Source of the DNA: Terrabacter sp. Root181 | Lineage (GTDB): Bacteria; Actinomycetota; Actinomycetes; Actinomycetales; Dermatophilaceae | Reading direction: 5' to 3' | DNA length: 64,000 nucleotides | NCBI RefSeq assembly: GCF_001428505.1 | Contig: NZ_LMHU01000008.1 | Location: forward strand, 326,336-390,335 | Part shown: positions 8,213 to 18,122 of the stretch, piece after piece | How positions within the stretch are numbered: position 1 is the stretch's first letter | Layout of the letters: the number at the start of each line of letters is the position of its first letter | Made by a program: the position numbers and the translations under genes | Notes under the pieces: generated by a model | Databases searched by the model: none | What the model was told of the DNA's origin: nothing | The model's input: the letters and a program-made list of their open reading frames with translations, nothing else

Positions 8213-9457
8213 GTGCGCGACCTGAGAGACCTCCCCCGCGTCGTCTGGGTGCTGGCCGCCGGGCGGCTCGTCAGCTCCGCCAGCGCCTTCCTCATGCTCT
8301 TCCTCACCGGCCCCCGCGGGTTGGGCGTCGTGCCGGCGGGTGTCGTCGCCGGCTCGAACGGCGTGGGCGCACTGCTCGGCAACCTCACAGGAGGACGGTT
8401 CGGTGACCGCTACGGACACCGCCGCGTCCTGCTCCTCGCGGCGAGCGTCGTCGGCGTCCTCACCGCCCTCATCCCGTGGCAGCCCGTCTGGCTGCTCGCC
8501 GTGACGATGCCCGTGACCGATTACCTCGGCGCCGTCGCATCCCTCGGGCAGGGCGCCCTCGCGGCGCTCGCCGTCCCGGCCGGGTCGCGCCGGTCGTCCG
8601 TCGCCGTCAGCCGAGCCGCCTCGAACGCCGGCTTCGTCATCGGGCCTCCCGTCGGCGCCCTGCTCGCCACGCACGGCTACGACACGCTCTTCGTGGTGGA
8701 CGGCGGCCTCACCCTCGTGCTGCGCCACGTCACGTCGCGCTTCCTGCCCGACGAGGCCCCGGTCGCCCGCGAGCCCGACGCACCGGCCGGGCTCTGGCGG
8801 GCCGTCCGGGCCGACCGGTCGCTCCTGCTGCTCCTGCCCGGTGTCGTGCTCGTCGACCTCGTCTACCGACAGCTCTACTCGACCCTCCCCCTGTACCTGC
8901 GCGAACACGGCCAGCCGCTCGCGCTCTACACGCTCCTGGTGGCGATCGGGTCGGCGCTCATCCTCGCCCTCGAGATCCCCGTGGCGATCCGGCTCCGGGA
9001 CCGCCCCGCGATTCCCATCATCGCGACCGGATACGCCCTCGTGGCAGTGGGGTTCGTCATCTTCGGACTGACCTGGCTGGGCGTCGCGGTCGCGGCCGTC
9101 GTCGCGATGGTGGTGCTCACCGCCGGCGAGGTCCTCTACAAGACGACGGCCACCGCCCACGTCCTCGACGCCGCGCCCTCCCATCTCGTCGGTCAGTACC
9201 AAGGCCTCTACACGGGCGCCGCGACGAGCGGGGCCATGCTGTCGGCGCCGCTGGGCGGGATCGTGTATGCCGCAGCCCCCGGCCTGCTGTGGCCGCTCTG
9301 TGGCGTCGTGGCCGGCGTGGGCGCCCTGCTCGCCCTCGCGTCGGCGCGTCCGGCTCCGTCTACCAGGAGCCGGACGAGGACCCGCCGCCACCGCCACCGG
9401 AGAAGCCACCCCCGCCGGAGAACCCGGACGATCCCGACGAGCCGGGTGTCGAGGTGA
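8213..9457 (+). CDS. MFS transporter
   Basis: 414 residues with about 11-12 hydrophobic segments. The major-facilitator loop motif GGRFGDRYGHRRVLLL is at about residues 60-75, and the second-half equivalent is less conserved. The substrate cannot be read from sequence. Divergence from an HxlR-type regulator suggests export of a toxic or electrophilic compound. The start is GTG at 8213; an ATG at 8205 is in a frame that stops at once. The last 33 residues are Arg/His-rich and overlap, on the opposite strand, the Gly/Ser-rich tail of the DUF2207 gene by 98 bp, so this tail probably has no conserved role. Confidence 0.85.
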   Translation: MRDLRDLPRVVWVLAAGRLVSSASAFLMLFLTGPRGLGVVPAGVVAGSNGVGALLGNLTGGRFGDRYGHRRVLLLAASVVGVLTALIPWQPVWLLAVTMPVTDYLGAVASLGQGALAALAVPAGSRRSSVAVSRAASNAGFVIGPPVGALLATHGYDTLFVVDGGLTLVLRHVTSRFLPDEAPVAREPDAPAGLWRAVRADRSLLLLLPGVVLVDLVYRQLYSTLPLYLREHGQPLALYTLLVAIGSALILALEIPVAIRLRDRPAIPIIATGYALVAVGFVIFGLTWLGVAVAAVVAMVVLTAGEVLYKTTATAHVLDAAPSHLVGQYQGLYTGAATSGAMLSAPLGGIVYAAAPGLLWPLCGVVAGVGALLALASARPAPSTRSRTRTRRHRHRRSHPRRRTRTIPTSRVSR

Positions 9458-11339
9458 ACGTGCCCGTCGACGTCGTCGAGAAGGAGTCGACGCCGTCCGC
9501 GATGCTCGTGAAGTCAGGGAAGGCGTTGCCGCTCCAGACGTACCACGTCGGCATCACGAGCGGCCGGTTCGCGGCCTCGGCCGCCTTCGCGACGTCGGCG
9601 AAGGTGCGGGCCCACCGGTCCGCGACACCGAAGACCACGGCATACGGCAGGTAGCGGCTGAAGATGTTGGAGGCCTCGTCGAACTCGATCTGCCCGGCCT
9701 CGGCGGTCGTGAGGTACTCCTTGAAGCCGAGCGACTGGGCGAGCACCGCGGAGCCCTCGGCGGTCTTGGCGGCCATCCGCCCGCCGAGGACCCAGACGAT
9801 GATGCCGGCCACGACGAGCCCGACACCCAGGGCGACCCCGCCGCCGAAGCTGCCACCGAGGATCGCGCTGATCGCCGGCCGGCCGTAGAAGAGCATGAGG
9901 CCGCCGAGCACGGCGATGACGAGGCCGAGCCCCTGCCAGGCGCCGCGCTGGGTCTGGGGCGAGGAGCGGAACCACCCACGCGTCACGACCTCCTCGTACA
10001 TCCCGCTCTGGATGCGCTTGAGGGTGCTCGCGAAGGTGTTCTTCAGCTCCGAGAGGCGCACGGCGTCACCCCGGCTGGAGAAGATCCCGTCGAGCAGCTG
10101 GCGCTCGTAGGGCAGCAGCCGCTCGTCGGCCGGCGGCGCGAGCCGGGTGAGCGTCCAGTCGGTGCGGCTGAACACGCCGCCCCCGCCGTCGCTCTCCTCG
10201 ATGCGGATGAAGCCGCGCACCGCGAGGTCGATGACCGTGGCCGAGACGTCGATCGGGTTCGCGGTCTCGTCGATGATCGTCCCGACCATCCCCGGCTGCA
10301 CGCCCTTCGGCGGCTGGAACTGGACGGCGACGGTCGACGACCCGCCACGCACGGTGGCGGCGGCCGGGGTGCCGTCGCCCGTGGCGCCGGTGCCGTACGC
10401 CGGTGAGAGGCCCGGAGTGAGGTCGGCGTAGCGCTCGTCGCGACCACGCGTCCAGACGAGCGCACCCATGACGGCCAGGGCCAGCACCGGGGCGCCGACG
10501 GCGCCGGCCCAGGCCGCCGCGTTTGCGGCCGGCGCGGCGTCGGAGCCGATCGACGCACCGGAGTCGCCCTCACGGACGTCGGCGCGCACGTCGCCGAAGG
10601 CCGAGGCAGGGTAGGAGGCGAGCACCGACATGGCGTCGCCCGACGTCAGGCCGGCGGCCGAGAAACGGGCCGGGTCGCCCGAGGTGGCCTGGCACGGCGT
10701 GTCGGACCGGCTGACGCCCTGGTAGCAGGCGACCTGGGTCGAACCCGTCGGGGCGTTGACGGTGATTGACACCCGGTCACGCGCCGTCGTCTCGTTGGTC
10801 CCGAAGACGTTGTAGTAGAGCTCGACGGTGGCGGCCTGGCTCGAGTCCGGGGCCGGCTTGCCGTCGGCCGTGATCGGGTTGAGCACGTCGTGCAGCGTGT
10901 AGCTGACCGTGTAGACCTGCGTCCCGCTCGTGAGCTGGTCCGCCGAGCCGATCCGGATCTCCTCGGACGCACCGTTGTCGCTGACGCGGAACTCGTCCGG
11001 CGCACCGGTCGGGCTCGACACGGCGACGTCTGTGAGGTCGAAGTAGCGGTAGCGGTTCTCCTCGTCGTTCCAGCCCATCCGCACGACGATGTTGCGGAAG
11101 ATGCCGTGCCGCTGCTCACCGCTCGGGAAGCGCCACGTGATCGTCTCGGTGACCTTCATGCTGCCGTCGGGCTGCAGGTCGTAGACCGCGACGAAGGAGT
11201 CCATGCCCTCGTCACCGGCGGCCTGCGCGCTCCCCGCCGGGGTGAGCAGGAGCAGGGCGGCCGCGAGGAGCAGCCCCAGCACGGCGAGTCGCCGGGCGCG
11301 CGTCACGCTCGATCGGGTCGGTCCGGTCGATCCAGCCAT
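9360..11339 (-). CDS. DUF2207 membrane protein
   Basis: 659 residues. A signal sequence (about residues 17-41, ending SAQAAGDEG) leads to the extracellular DUF2207 domain starting SFVAVYDLQPDGSMKVTETI. A TM segment at about 275-300 (WAGAVGAPVLALAVMGALVW) is followed by a cytosolic region, two more TM segments near 470-520, and a tail of Gly/Ser repeats (FSGGGGFSGGGGGG). This layout is the standard one for DUF2207 proteins, whose job is unknown. They are often found near cell-envelope genes. The tail overlaps the convergent MFS gene. Confidence 0.88.
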   Translation of the reverse strand: MAGSTGPTRSSVTRARRLAVLGLLLAAALLLLTPAGSAQAAGDEGMDSFVAVYDLQPDGSMKVTETITWRFPSGEQRHGIFRNIVVRMGWNDEENRYRYFDLTDVAVSSPTGAPDEFRVSDNGASEEIRIGSADQLTSGTQVYTVSYTLHDVLNPITADGKPAPDSSQAATVELYYNVFGTNETTARDRVSITVNAPTGSTQVACYQGVSRSDTPCQATSGDPARFSAAGLTSGDAMSVLASYPASAFGDVRADVREGDSGASIGSDAAPAANAAAWAGAVGAPVLALAVMGALVWTRGRDERYADLTPGLSPAYGTGATGDGTPAAATVRGGSSTVAVQFQPPKGVQPGMVGTIIDETANPIDVSATVIDLAVRGFIRIEESDGGGGVFSRTDWTLTRLAPPADERLLPYERQLLDGIFSSRGDAVRLSELKNTFASTLKRIQSGMYEEVVTRGWFRSSPQTQRGAWQGLGLVIAVLGGLMLFYGRPAISAILGGSFGGGVALGVGLVVAGIIVWVLGGRMAAKTAEGSAVLAQSLGFKEYLTTAEAGQIEFDEASNIFSRYLPYAVVFGVADRWARTFADVAKAAEAANRPLVMPTWYVWSGNAFPDFTSIADGVDSFSTTSTGTFTSTPGSSGSSGFSGGGGFSGGGGGGSSSGSW

Positions 11340-11417
11340 CGGGATCCCTCCACGTCGTTGGTCCCTTGCATCCTGACACCGGACGCGGCATCGACGCCCG
11401 CGGTTCCGGCTGGAGGG

Positions 11418-11891
11418 TCAGCGGCGACGGTTGGCCGCGCTCATGGCGCGATCGGCCTCACGGTTGTCCTGGCGCTCGCGCAGGGCGTGGCGCTTGTCGT
11501 ACTCCTTCTTGCCGGTCGCGATCGCGATCTCGACCTTGGCGCGGCCGTCCTTGAAGTAGAGGGACAGCGGCACGATGGTGCGCCCGCTCTCGCGGGTCTT
11601 GTGCGCGATCTTCGCGAGCTCGGCACGGTGCAGGAGCAGCTTGCGCTTGCGACGCGGGGCGTGGTTGTTCCACGTGCCGTTGAGGTACTCGGGGATGTGG
11701 ACGTTCTCGAGGTAGAGCTCGTCGCCGGTGAACATGGCGAAGCCGTCGACGAGGGACGCGCGCCCCATCCGTAGCGCCTTCACCTCGGTGCCGGAGAGGA
11801 CGATGCCCGCCTCGAAGGTGTCGTCGATGAGGTAGTCGTGTCGGGCCTTGCGGTTGCTCGCGATGAGCGACCGCCCCTTCTCCTTGGGCAC
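11418..11891 (-). CDS. smpB: SsrA-binding protein SmpB
   Basis: 157 residues with the SmpB oligonucleotide-binding barrel: [20 protein letters not shown], then SGTEVKALR, and the C-terminal Lys/Arg-rich tail ([15 protein letters not shown]) that enters the mRNA channel of stalled ribosomes. It binds tmRNA and delivers it with EF-Tu. It is the last gene of the ftsE-ftsX-M23-smpB series, an order common in actinobacteria. Its tmRNA partner is about 8 kb away at 2685-3051. Confidence 0.97.
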   Translation of the reverse strand: MPKEKGRSLIASNRKARHDYLIDDTFEAGIVLSGTEVKALRMGRASLVDGFAMFTGDELYLENVHIPEYLNGTWNNHAPRRKRKLLLHRAELAKIAHKTRESGRTIVPLSLYFKDGRAKVEIAIATGKKEYDKRHALRERQDNREADRAMSAANRRR

Positions 11892-11987
11892 CGGGCCGTC
11901 CTTCCGCCTTCGTGGTGTGTGGTCAGCGCACCAACGCTACCCCGAAGGCAGACTCGACTCAGAGTCGGTTTTGTCGGCGGGCGTCGG

Positions 11988-13490
11988 TCAGAGCCACTTG
12001 CGGGGGTTGACGGGCGTGCCGTCCTCGTAGGTGCCGAAGTGCAGGTGGCAGCCCGTCGAGTAGCCCGTCGTGCCCGAGTAGCCGATGAGCTGGCCTCGCC
12101 TCACGCTGCCGCCGAACTTCACGATGCTCGACAGGTGGTTGTAGCTCGTGACGAGGTCGACGCCCCGGTGGATGCCGTGGTCGATGAGGATCTGGTTGCC
12201 CCACCCGCTCGCGCGCCAGCCGGCGCGGATGACGTCACCCGGCGCCGCGGCATACACGGGCGTGCCGCACGGGATGCCCCAGTCGAGACCGTCGTGGAGC
12301 ATCCACTTCTGGAGCACCGGGTGCCACCGCATGCCGAAGCCGGACGTCGTCGGGCCGACGGCGGGGTAGCTGAGGTAGTTGGACGGGGTCGAGTCGCCCT
12401 GCACGGGCGGCGGGGTCTTGGGGACGTAGACCTGGCCGCGCTTCTTGGCCGCGGCTGCCTTGGCCCGCTCGGCACGGATCTTGGCGGCGCGCTCGGCGCG
12501 CAGCTTGGCGAGGCGCTTCTGCTCGGCGATGCGGGCCTGCCGGGCACGCTCGACGAGGACGGCCTGCAGGCGGGCCGACTCGGCGCGCGCCGCGGCGAGG
12601 TCAGAGGCCTCGCTCTTCTTCTGGACCGCGAGGTCGGCGGCGAAGGACGACTGCTTGGACTTCAGCTGGTCGAGCTGCGTCTTGGCCGCCGCGGCGTTCT
12701 GGGTGGCCGTGATGGCGTTGTTCTTGGCGATGATCGCCTGGTTCTTGGCCTGGGTGGCGGCCGCGGCGGCCGCCTCCGCGCCCCGCAGCGCGGCCTCGGC
12801 CTGACGCTTCAGCTCGGCGATCTCGCCCCGCACCGACGTGAGGTAGGAGCGGGTCGAGGTGTTGTCGGCCGTCATCGCGGCGAGCTTGTCGATGGTGTCG
12901 CTGGCGACGGCGCTCGCGGTGTCGGCCATGACGAGCCGGTTGGCGAAGTCCTCGGGCGACGTCGAGCCGAAGACCATGCCGAGCTGGGACTCCTGGCCGG
13001 AGCCCTGGAAGACCTCGGCGGCGTACGAGTCGAGGGCGTCCTGGCTGGTGACGAGGTCGGTGGAGCTCTTGGCCAGCTGCTCCTTGGCGCGCTGCTCGTT
13101 GGCCTGGGCCACGGCGAGCTTCTGGGCGACGGCCTCGTTGTGCGCGCGGGCCTTGGCCTCGGCGGCGATGGCCCGGGCCTCGGTGGCCTCGGCCGCCACC
13201 TGCGCGGCCTGGGCTCGCACCTGGGCCGTCTGGGCGGAGGCGACGCGCTGCTGGGCGATCGGGAGCGCGGCGTTGGTGCGCTGGAGGTTGACGTAGGCGC
13301 GGGCGAGCGAGGCGTTGGTGCCCTCGAGCTGCTGGCCGAGCGCGGCGATCTTCCGGTCGTTGCGTTTCTTCTGGTCGGAGACCGAGTCGGCGCGGGCGAC
13401 GAGCGCCGATCCCACGGAGACGGAGCACACGACGACGAGCCCGGCGGCCGTCAGCCTGGCCGCGGGCCCGCTCCTCTCAGAACGCCTCAT
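11988..13490 (-). CDS. M23 peptidase with coiled-coil domain, probable FtsEX-activated cell-wall hydrolase
   Basis: 500 residues from the ATG at 13490 (MRRSERSG). In-frame ATGs at 13499, 13508 and 13517 are possible, and none has a good ribosome-binding site. A signal segment (about residues 12-35) is followed by a long Ala/Gln/Lys-rich coiled coil (about 40-350). The C-terminal M23 LytM domain includes GFGMRWHPVLQKWMLHDGLDWG and ends with the metal-site motif HLHFGTYEDGTPVNP. It probably cuts peptidoglycan during division. Position just after ftsE and ftsX fits the EnvC/RipC model, in which FtsEX opens the coiled coil to switch on a hydrolase. Confidence 0.9.
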   Translation of the reverse strand: MRRSERSGPAARLTAAGLVVVCSVSVGSALVARADSVSDQKKRNDRKIAALGQQLEGTNASLARAYVNLQRTNAALPIAQQRVASAQTAQVRAQAAQVAAEATEARAIAAEAKARAHNEAVAQKLAVAQANEQRAKEQLAKSSTDLVTSQDALDSYAAEVFQGSGQESQLGMVFGSTSPEDFANRLVMADTASAVASDTIDKLAAMTADNTSTRSYLTSVRGEIAELKRQAEAALRGAEAAAAAATQAKNQAIIAKNNAITATQNAAAAKTQLDQLKSKQSSFAADLAVQKKSEASDLAAARAESARLQAVLVERARQARIAEQKRLAKLRAERAAKIRAERAKAAAAKKRGQVYVPKTPPPVQGDSTPSNYLSYPAVGPTTSGFGMRWHPVLQKWMLHDGLDWGIPCGTPVYAAAPGDVIRAGWRASGWGNQILIDHGIHRGVDLVTSYNHLSSIVKFGGSVRRGQLIGYSGTTGYSTGCHLHFGTYEDGTPVNPRKWL

Positions 13491-13637
13491 GAGCCACATA
13501 TGTTCCATTGGTACCACAGGTCACTCGCGATGGGGAGACTTCGTCACGATCAGGGGTGTATGCCCGCCTGGGACAGCATGCGGCACCGACCCCTCCCCCG
13601 GGTGCGGATCCGGGAGATCGTGGAGCAGCGGCGGGCG

Positions 13638-14543
13638 TCAGACGCGCAGGTAGCGGCGGAGCGTCACCCAGGACGTGAGGCTCGAGAGCACGATGACGCC
13701 GACGATGACGAAGGGCGCGACGTAGTAGACGTCCGCGACCCCGATGAAGGCGGTGTCGGTCAGGGTCTGGCTGAGGAAGCCGACGACGCCGTAGCGGACC
13801 GTGGCCCACAGCATGCCCATCGCCAGCACCGCCCCGAGCACGCTCGACAGGACGGTCTCCATGACGAACGGGAATCTGATCGTGAAGTTCGAGGCGCCGA
13901 CCAGACGCATGATGCCGGTCTCGCGCCGACGGCTGAAGGCGGTCTGGCGGATCGTCGTCGAGATGAGCATGACGGCCGCGAGCACCATGAGCGAGGACAG
14001 GGCGATCGCCGCCCACGACACGGTGTTCATGAAGGTGAAGAACTTCTCGAGCAGCTTCTTCTGGTCCTGGACGTCGGCGACACCGGGCATGCCCTTGATC
14101 GAGCTCGCGACGACGTCGAACTTGCCGGCGTCGTTGAGGTTCACCCGGTAGGAGTCGGCGAAGTAGGACTCCCCCGCCCGGGCGAGCGGCGAGTTCTTGT
14201 ACGTCTGCTTGAACCGGTCGTACGCCTCGTCGCGCGACTCGTAGTAGACCTCCTTGACCGTCGGCTTGAGGGCCTCGAGCTCGGCCTTGATCGCGGTCCG
14301 CTGTGCGTCGGTCGTCGCCTCACCCGCGCAGTTGGTGAACCGCGTCTTCTCGGCGCAGAGCATGACCGTGACCTGGACGCGGTCGTACCAGTAGTCCTTC
14401 ATGGTGTCGACCTGCCGCTGGCCCATGAGGCCGAGGCCGAGGAGGTACATCGAGATCATCGTGACGATGACGACCGAGACGGCCATCGAGAGGTTGCGCC
14501 GGAGGCCGTTGCCGATCTCGCCGAGGAGGAACTGGAATCGCAT
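13638..14543 (-). CDS. ftsX: Cell division protein FtsX
   Basis: 301 residues with four TM segments: one near residues 20-42, then about 170-195, 220-245 and 270-295. The large outer loop between TM1 and TM2 starts after GQRQVDTMKDYWYDRV and contains two cysteines (MLCAEKTRFTNCAG). The motif RRRETGIMRLVGASNFTIR after TM2 marks the FtsX permease family. It forms a complex with FtsE and transmits ATP-driven movement to cell-wall hydrolases. It lies 24 nt downstream of ftsE. Confidence 0.96.
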   Translation of the reverse strand: MRFQFLLGEIGNGLRRNLSMAVSVVIVTMISMYLLGLGLMGQRQVDTMKDYWYDRVQVTVMLCAEKTRFTNCAGEATTDAQRTAIKAELEALKPTVKEVYYESRDEAYDRFKQTYKNSPLARAGESYFADSYRVNLNDAGKFDVVASSIKGMPGVADVQDQKKLLEKFFTFMNTVSWAAIALSSLMVLAAVMLISTTIRQTAFSRRRETGIMRLVGASNFTIRFPFVMETVLSSVLGAVLAMGMLWATVRYGVVGFLSQTLTDTAFIGVADVYYVAPFVIVGVIVLSSLTSWVTLRRYLRV

Positions 14544-14567
14544 GTCGTGTCTCGCTCCGTCTCGCGC

Positions 14568-15458
14568 TCAGCGGTCGCTCGTCTGGACGGCCTTGTGCCG
14601 GCGAAAGATCCCGCCCCTGCTGCGTGGCTCGTCGGCGTCGCGCCCGATGGGCGGGAGCCCATCGGGCTCGTCGTATGCCGTGGGGTCCCCGTCGTCGTAG
14701 CCGTCGGACGCCTCGGGCTCGTCCGCGCGGCGCGGGGCCTCGGCCTCCTCCTCGAGCCGGATGCGCGGGATCGAACCGGTCGTGTAGTCGCCCGCCTCCA
14801 TGTCGCTGACGAGGACGCCCCGGTCGAGGCGGATGACGCGCTTGCGCATCGCGTCGACGGTGACCGTGTCGTGGGTGGCCATGACGACGGTCGTGCCGGT
14901 GCGGTTGATGCGGTCGAGCAGCTGGACGATGCCCAGGCTCGTGTCGGGGTCGAGGTTGCCGGTGGGCTCGTCGGCGAGCAGGATCGGCGGGCGGTTGACG
15001 AAGGCGCGGGCGATGGCGACGCGCTGCTGCTCCCCGCCGGAGAGCTGGTGCGGCAGGCGCTTCTCCATGCCGGCGAGGCCGACGAGCTCGAGCGTCTCGG
15101 GCACGGTCTGGCGGATGCGGGCCCGGCTGCTGCCGAGCACCTGGAGGGCGTAGGCGACGTTCTGGAAGACCGTCTTGTTGGGCAGCAGGCGGAAGTCCTG
15201 GAAGACGCAGCCGATCTCGCGCCGCAGGGCCGGGACCTTGCGCTCCGGCAGGCGGTCGAGGTCGCGTCCCGCGACGAGGACGCGCCCGCGGGTGACGTCC
15301 TGCTCCTTCATGACGAGCTGCATCATCGTCGACTTGCCCGATCCGGACGTGCCGACGACGAAGGCGAACTCACCGCGCGGGATCTCGAGGCTGACGTCGT
15401 CGAGCGCCGGACGAGTCGTGCGCGGGTAGGTCTTCGTGACGTTCTCGAAGAGGATCAT
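14568..15458 (-). CDS. ftsE: Cell division ATP-binding protein FtsE
   Basis: 296 residues. ABC ATPase with Walker A GTSGSGKST (36-44), signature LSGGEQQR (139-146) and Walker B ILLADEP (159-165). It pairs with FtsX at the septum. The ATPase core ends near residue 225. The remaining 70 residues form an unusual acidic tail (RIRLEEEAEAPRRADEPEAS and on to the end), longer than the roughly 229-residue standard FtsE. Similar tails occur in some actinobacteria and may modulate assembly. It is the first gene of the ftsE-ftsX series. Confidence 0.96.
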   Translation of the reverse strand: MILFENVTKTYPRTTRPALDDVSLEIPRGEFAFVVGTSGSGKSTMMQLVMKEQDVTRGRVLVAGRDLDRLPERKVPALRREIGCVFQDFRLLPNKTVFQNVAYALQVLGSSRARIRQTVPETLELVGLAGMEKRLPHQLSGGEQQRVAIARAFVNRPPILLADEPTGNLDPDTSLGIVQLLDRINRTGTTVVMATHDTVTVDAMRKRVIRLDRGVLVSDMEAGDYTTGSIPRIRLEEEAEAPRRADEPEASDGYDDGDPTAYDEPDGLPPIGRDADEPRSRGGIFRRHKAVQTSDR

Positions 15459-15641
15459 GCGTCGGGCCTCGACTCGTACTGGACATCAGCTGGGCATCAG
15501 CGGGACAGCGGCTGGGCCGGGTGGTGCGTGACGGCATACGCCAGCGTGCACCGGGCCGCATCCGAGGCTACGGGCCGACGGGCGAAACCCCCGGAAAACG
15601 GCCGGGCCCGGCGTGGCGGGCCGCCGGGTCGGTCGGGCGCC

Positions 15642-16133
15642 TCAGCAGGCGAGCGACGAGAGGCCCTGTGCCGACTCCGACCCGGCGCGGTAGAGCTTGC
15701 CCCAGCCCTGCGTGCACAGGGCCGTCGTGCGCACGGGGGTCGAGTAGCTCAGCTGCTGGCGGTTGGCGCTCGCCGTGAAGCCGCGCGTCTCGGGCTCGCC
15801 GCGGACGGCGACACCGGCGTACGAGCGGTAGGCGAAGCCGCGCACGTGGTACTGGTCCCACACGTAGACGGACGCGAAGTTCATCCACGCCGACCCGCGC
15901 GAGTCGCTGCACCAGCCGATGTACTGGCGGACCGTGAAGGCGGACATGCCGAGGTCGGAGACGACCTTCCGGTCGCCGATCTGCCGGACGCTGCTGCACG
16001 GTTGGGAAGCGCTGGCGACGAGAGCGGTGGGGGCGGTGGGAGCAGCAGACGCCGCGGGCGCCAGCCCGACGGCGACGGTGGCGGCTGCGACGAGCGCGGC
16101 GAAGGTCGTGGCGAGGCGGTGGAGGGGTGACAT
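15642..16133 (-). CDS. Small secreted protein of unknown function
   Basis: 163 residues. A clear signal peptide (MSPLHRLATTFAALVAAATV, cleavage near ASAAP) is followed by a mature domain of about 130 residues. It holds four cysteines (in QPCSSV, GWCSDS, ALCTQG and the C-terminal LAC), enough for two disulphides, and several aromatic-rich strands. No catalytic signature is visible and I do not recognise the family. It sits alone between ftsE and prfB. Confidence 0.6.
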   Translation of the reverse strand: MSPLHRLATTFAALVAAATVAVGLAPAASAAPTAPTALVASASQPCSSVRQIGDRKVVSDLGMSAFTVRQYIGWCSDSRGSAWMNFASVYVWDQYHVRGFAYRSYAGVAVRGEPETRGFTASANRQQLSYSTPVRTTALCTQGWGKLYRAGSESAQGLSSLAC

Positions 16134-16295
16134 GGGCGGAACCTCTCAGGCGGGTGCGCGAGCTGCGCCGACCCACCGTGAGCGGACGGTCACCGAGCGG
16201 TCCGGCACGGTGACGCCGTCGGGGGGAGCCGACGACGCGACCCTACGAGCGCAGCGGCCGTCGCGCCCGTCGAAAGACGAGGTCGCCCCGAAATG

Positions 16296-17408
16296 TCAGT
16301 CCTGCTGCCGGTTCTGCCCGATCTGCCAGCGGATCCCGGCCTCGACGAAACCGTCGATGTCGCCGTCGAAGACCGCGCTCGGGTTGCCCGTCTCGAACTC
16401 GGTCCGGAGGTCCTTGACCATCTGGTACGGGTTGAGCACGTAGGAGCGCATCTGGTCGCCCCAGCTCGCCTTCACGTCGCCCGCCATCTCCTTCTTGACC
16501 GCGGCCTCCTCGGCCTTGCGCTGCAGGAGCAGGCGGGACTGGAGGACGCGCAGGGCGGCGGCGCGGTTCTGGATCTGGCTCTTCTCGTTCTGCATCGAGA
16601 CGACGATGCCGGTCGGGATGTGCGTCATGCGCACGGCCGAGTCGGTCGTGTTGACGCTCTGGCCGCCGGGCCCGCTCGAACGGAAGACGTCGACCTTGAG
16701 CTCGTTCTCGGGGATCTCGACCGAGTCGTCGCTCTCGATGAGCGGGATGACCTCGACGGCGGCGAAGCTCGTCTGGCGACGGCCCTGGTTGTCGAACGGG
16801 CTGATCCGGACGAGGCGGTGCGTGCCGGCCTCGACGGACAGGTGGCCGAAGGCATACGGGACGTTGACCTCGAAGGTGGCCGACTTGAGGCCCGCCTCCT
16901 CGGCGTAGGAGGTGTCCATGACCTTGGTCGGGTAGCCGTGGCGCTCGGCCCAGCGGAGGTACATGCGCATGAGCATCTCGGCGAAGTCGGCGGCGTCGAC
17001 GCCGCCGGCGCCGGCCCGGATCGTGACGACGGCCTCGCGCTCGTCGTACTCCCCCGACAGCAGCGTGCGGACCTCGAGCTCGCCGACGTCCTTCTTCAGG
17101 GTGGCGAGGTCGCGCTCGGCCTCCTCGAGGGTGGCGGCGTCGGCCTCCTCCTGGCCCATCTCGACGAGGGTCTCGAGGTCCTCGATGCGCGCATCCATGC
17201 CGAGGACGCGGTCGCGCTCGGAGTTGGCGCGGGACAGCGCGCTCGTGACCTGCTGGGCAGCGTCCGGGTCGTCCCACAGGTCGGGGGCGGAGGCCTGCTG
17301 CTCGAGCTCGCTGATGGTCCGGGCGAGCTCGTCGAGGTTCGTGACCCCGCGCACGGAATCCATCGTCGCGCGCAGTTCCTTGATTTCTTGCGTGAAGTCA
17401 ACAGCCAC
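16296..17408 (-). CDS. prfB: Peptide chain release factor 2
   Basis: 370 residues. It recognises UGA and UAA: the SPF anticodon-like tripeptide is in [15 protein letters not shown] and the GGQ catalytic loop is at 248-250 ([10 protein letters not shown]). The start is the GTG at 17408 giving (M)[17 protein letters not shown], the typical RF2 N-terminus. The frame is open upstream but without homology. The gene is one uninterrupted frame, so it lacks the autoregulatory +1 frameshift at an early UGA seen in many bacteria, as expected for actinobacteria. Confidence 0.96.
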   Translation of the reverse strand: MAVDFTQEIKELRATMDSVRGVTNLDELARTISELEQQASAPDLWDDPDAAQQVTSALSRANSERDRVLGMDARIEDLETLVEMGQEEADAATLEEAERDLATLKKDVGELEVRTLLSGEYDEREAVVTIRAGAGGVDAADFAEMLMRMYLRWAERHGYPTKVMDTSYAEEAGLKSATFEVNVPYAFGHLSVEAGTHRLVRISPFDNQGRRQTSFAAVEVIPLIESDDSVEIPENELKVDVFRSSGPGGQSVNTTDSAVRMTHIPTGIVVSMQNEKSQIQNRAAALRVLQSRLLLQRKAEEAAVKKEMAGDVKASWGDQMRSYVLNPYQMVKDLRTEFETGNPSAVFDGDIDGFVEAGIRWQIGQNRQQD

Positions 17409-17527
17409 GATGGAACAGCCTACGGCAGCAGGGAGCCGCGCCGCGCACGCCGGGCGGGCACCGGGCCCGATTCCCGCACGCGTACCGCTCGTCGCCATCC
17501 CCGCCACGAGCGGCGCGGCAGCACTCG

Positions 17528-17561
17528 CATCGGGCCCACGGCAGACGCCGTGGGCCCGATG
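17528..17561 (-). terminator. Hairpin terminator
   Basis: A perfect 15-bp stem (17528-17542 with 17547-17561) and a four-base loop, downstream of the matrixin-type protease gene on the minus strand. No U-tract. Confidence 0.7.
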
Positions 17562-17603
17562 TGGTTGCGGTGCAGGCTCCCCCGAGCACGTGGTGCTGGT
17601 CGA

Positions 17604-18122
17604 TCAGTAGTCGCCGGCCATCCACTGGATGTCCTGGCCCGAGGGCCGGGTCATGGCCAGAGTGGCGCTGGTCTGCGGGTACATGACGCTCCTGGGCGAC
17701 GACGAGTGCGGCAGGCCGCCACAGTGGCCGAGCTCGTGGATGGCCATGTGCTCGGAGTACACCTGCTGGGCGAAGGCCGGCCCGAGCTTGACCGTGCACC
17801 CGGTGATGACGCCGCCGCTGCTGACGAGCGAAGCCTCGCCGATGGCGCCGCTCGCCGGCTGCTCCGGGATGACCCTGATGTTGGCCCTGGTGGCGTCGGT
17901 CGTCATGCTGACGTTCCAGCCGGACTTGCGCCATTCCGAGACGGCCTCGGCGACCTTGAACCTCGTGTTGCTGCCGGTCGCGTCGTAGACGAGGGCCGGG
18001 CTGCTCCAGTGGCCCCAGTAGGCCGGGTTGACCGTGGGGCTGGGCTTGGCGGCCTGCGTGGGGGCGGCCGCCCCGACGGCGAGTCCGACGGCTGCCAGGA
18101 CGACGAAGATGATCCGCTTCAT
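17604..18122 (-). CDS. Secreted matrixin-like zinc metalloprotease
   Basis: 172 residues. Signal peptide at residues 1-24 (MKRIIFVVLAAVGLAVGAAA, cleavage near TQAA). The zinc site HELGHCGGLPH places the three histidines at 129, 133 and 139 and the catalytic Glu at 130. A Met-turn VMYP follows at 146-149. This is the HExxHxxGxxH plus Met-turn signature of metzincins. The short domain is like the reprolysin/matrixin-type peptidases common in actinobacteria. Substrate unknown. The ATG at 18122 is preceded by an AGGAGAAGG ribosome-binding site. Confidence 0.85.
   Translation of the reverse strand: MKRIIFVVLAAVGLAVGAAAPTQAAKPSPTVNPAYWGHWSSPALVYDATGSNTRFKVAEAVSEWRKSGWNVSMTTDATRANIRVIPEQPASGAIGEASLVSSGGVITGCTVKLGPAFAQQVYSEHMAIHELGHCGGLPHSSSPRSVMYPQTSATLAMTRPSGQDIQWMAGDY

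Noticed and set aside
11838-16130. A 1430-codon open frame on the plus strand across smpB, M23, ftsX and ftsE
   Set aside because: It is antisense to four well-supported genes and exists because high-GC codons leave few stops. Its sequence is low-complexity Arg/Gly/Asp/Glu with no domain.
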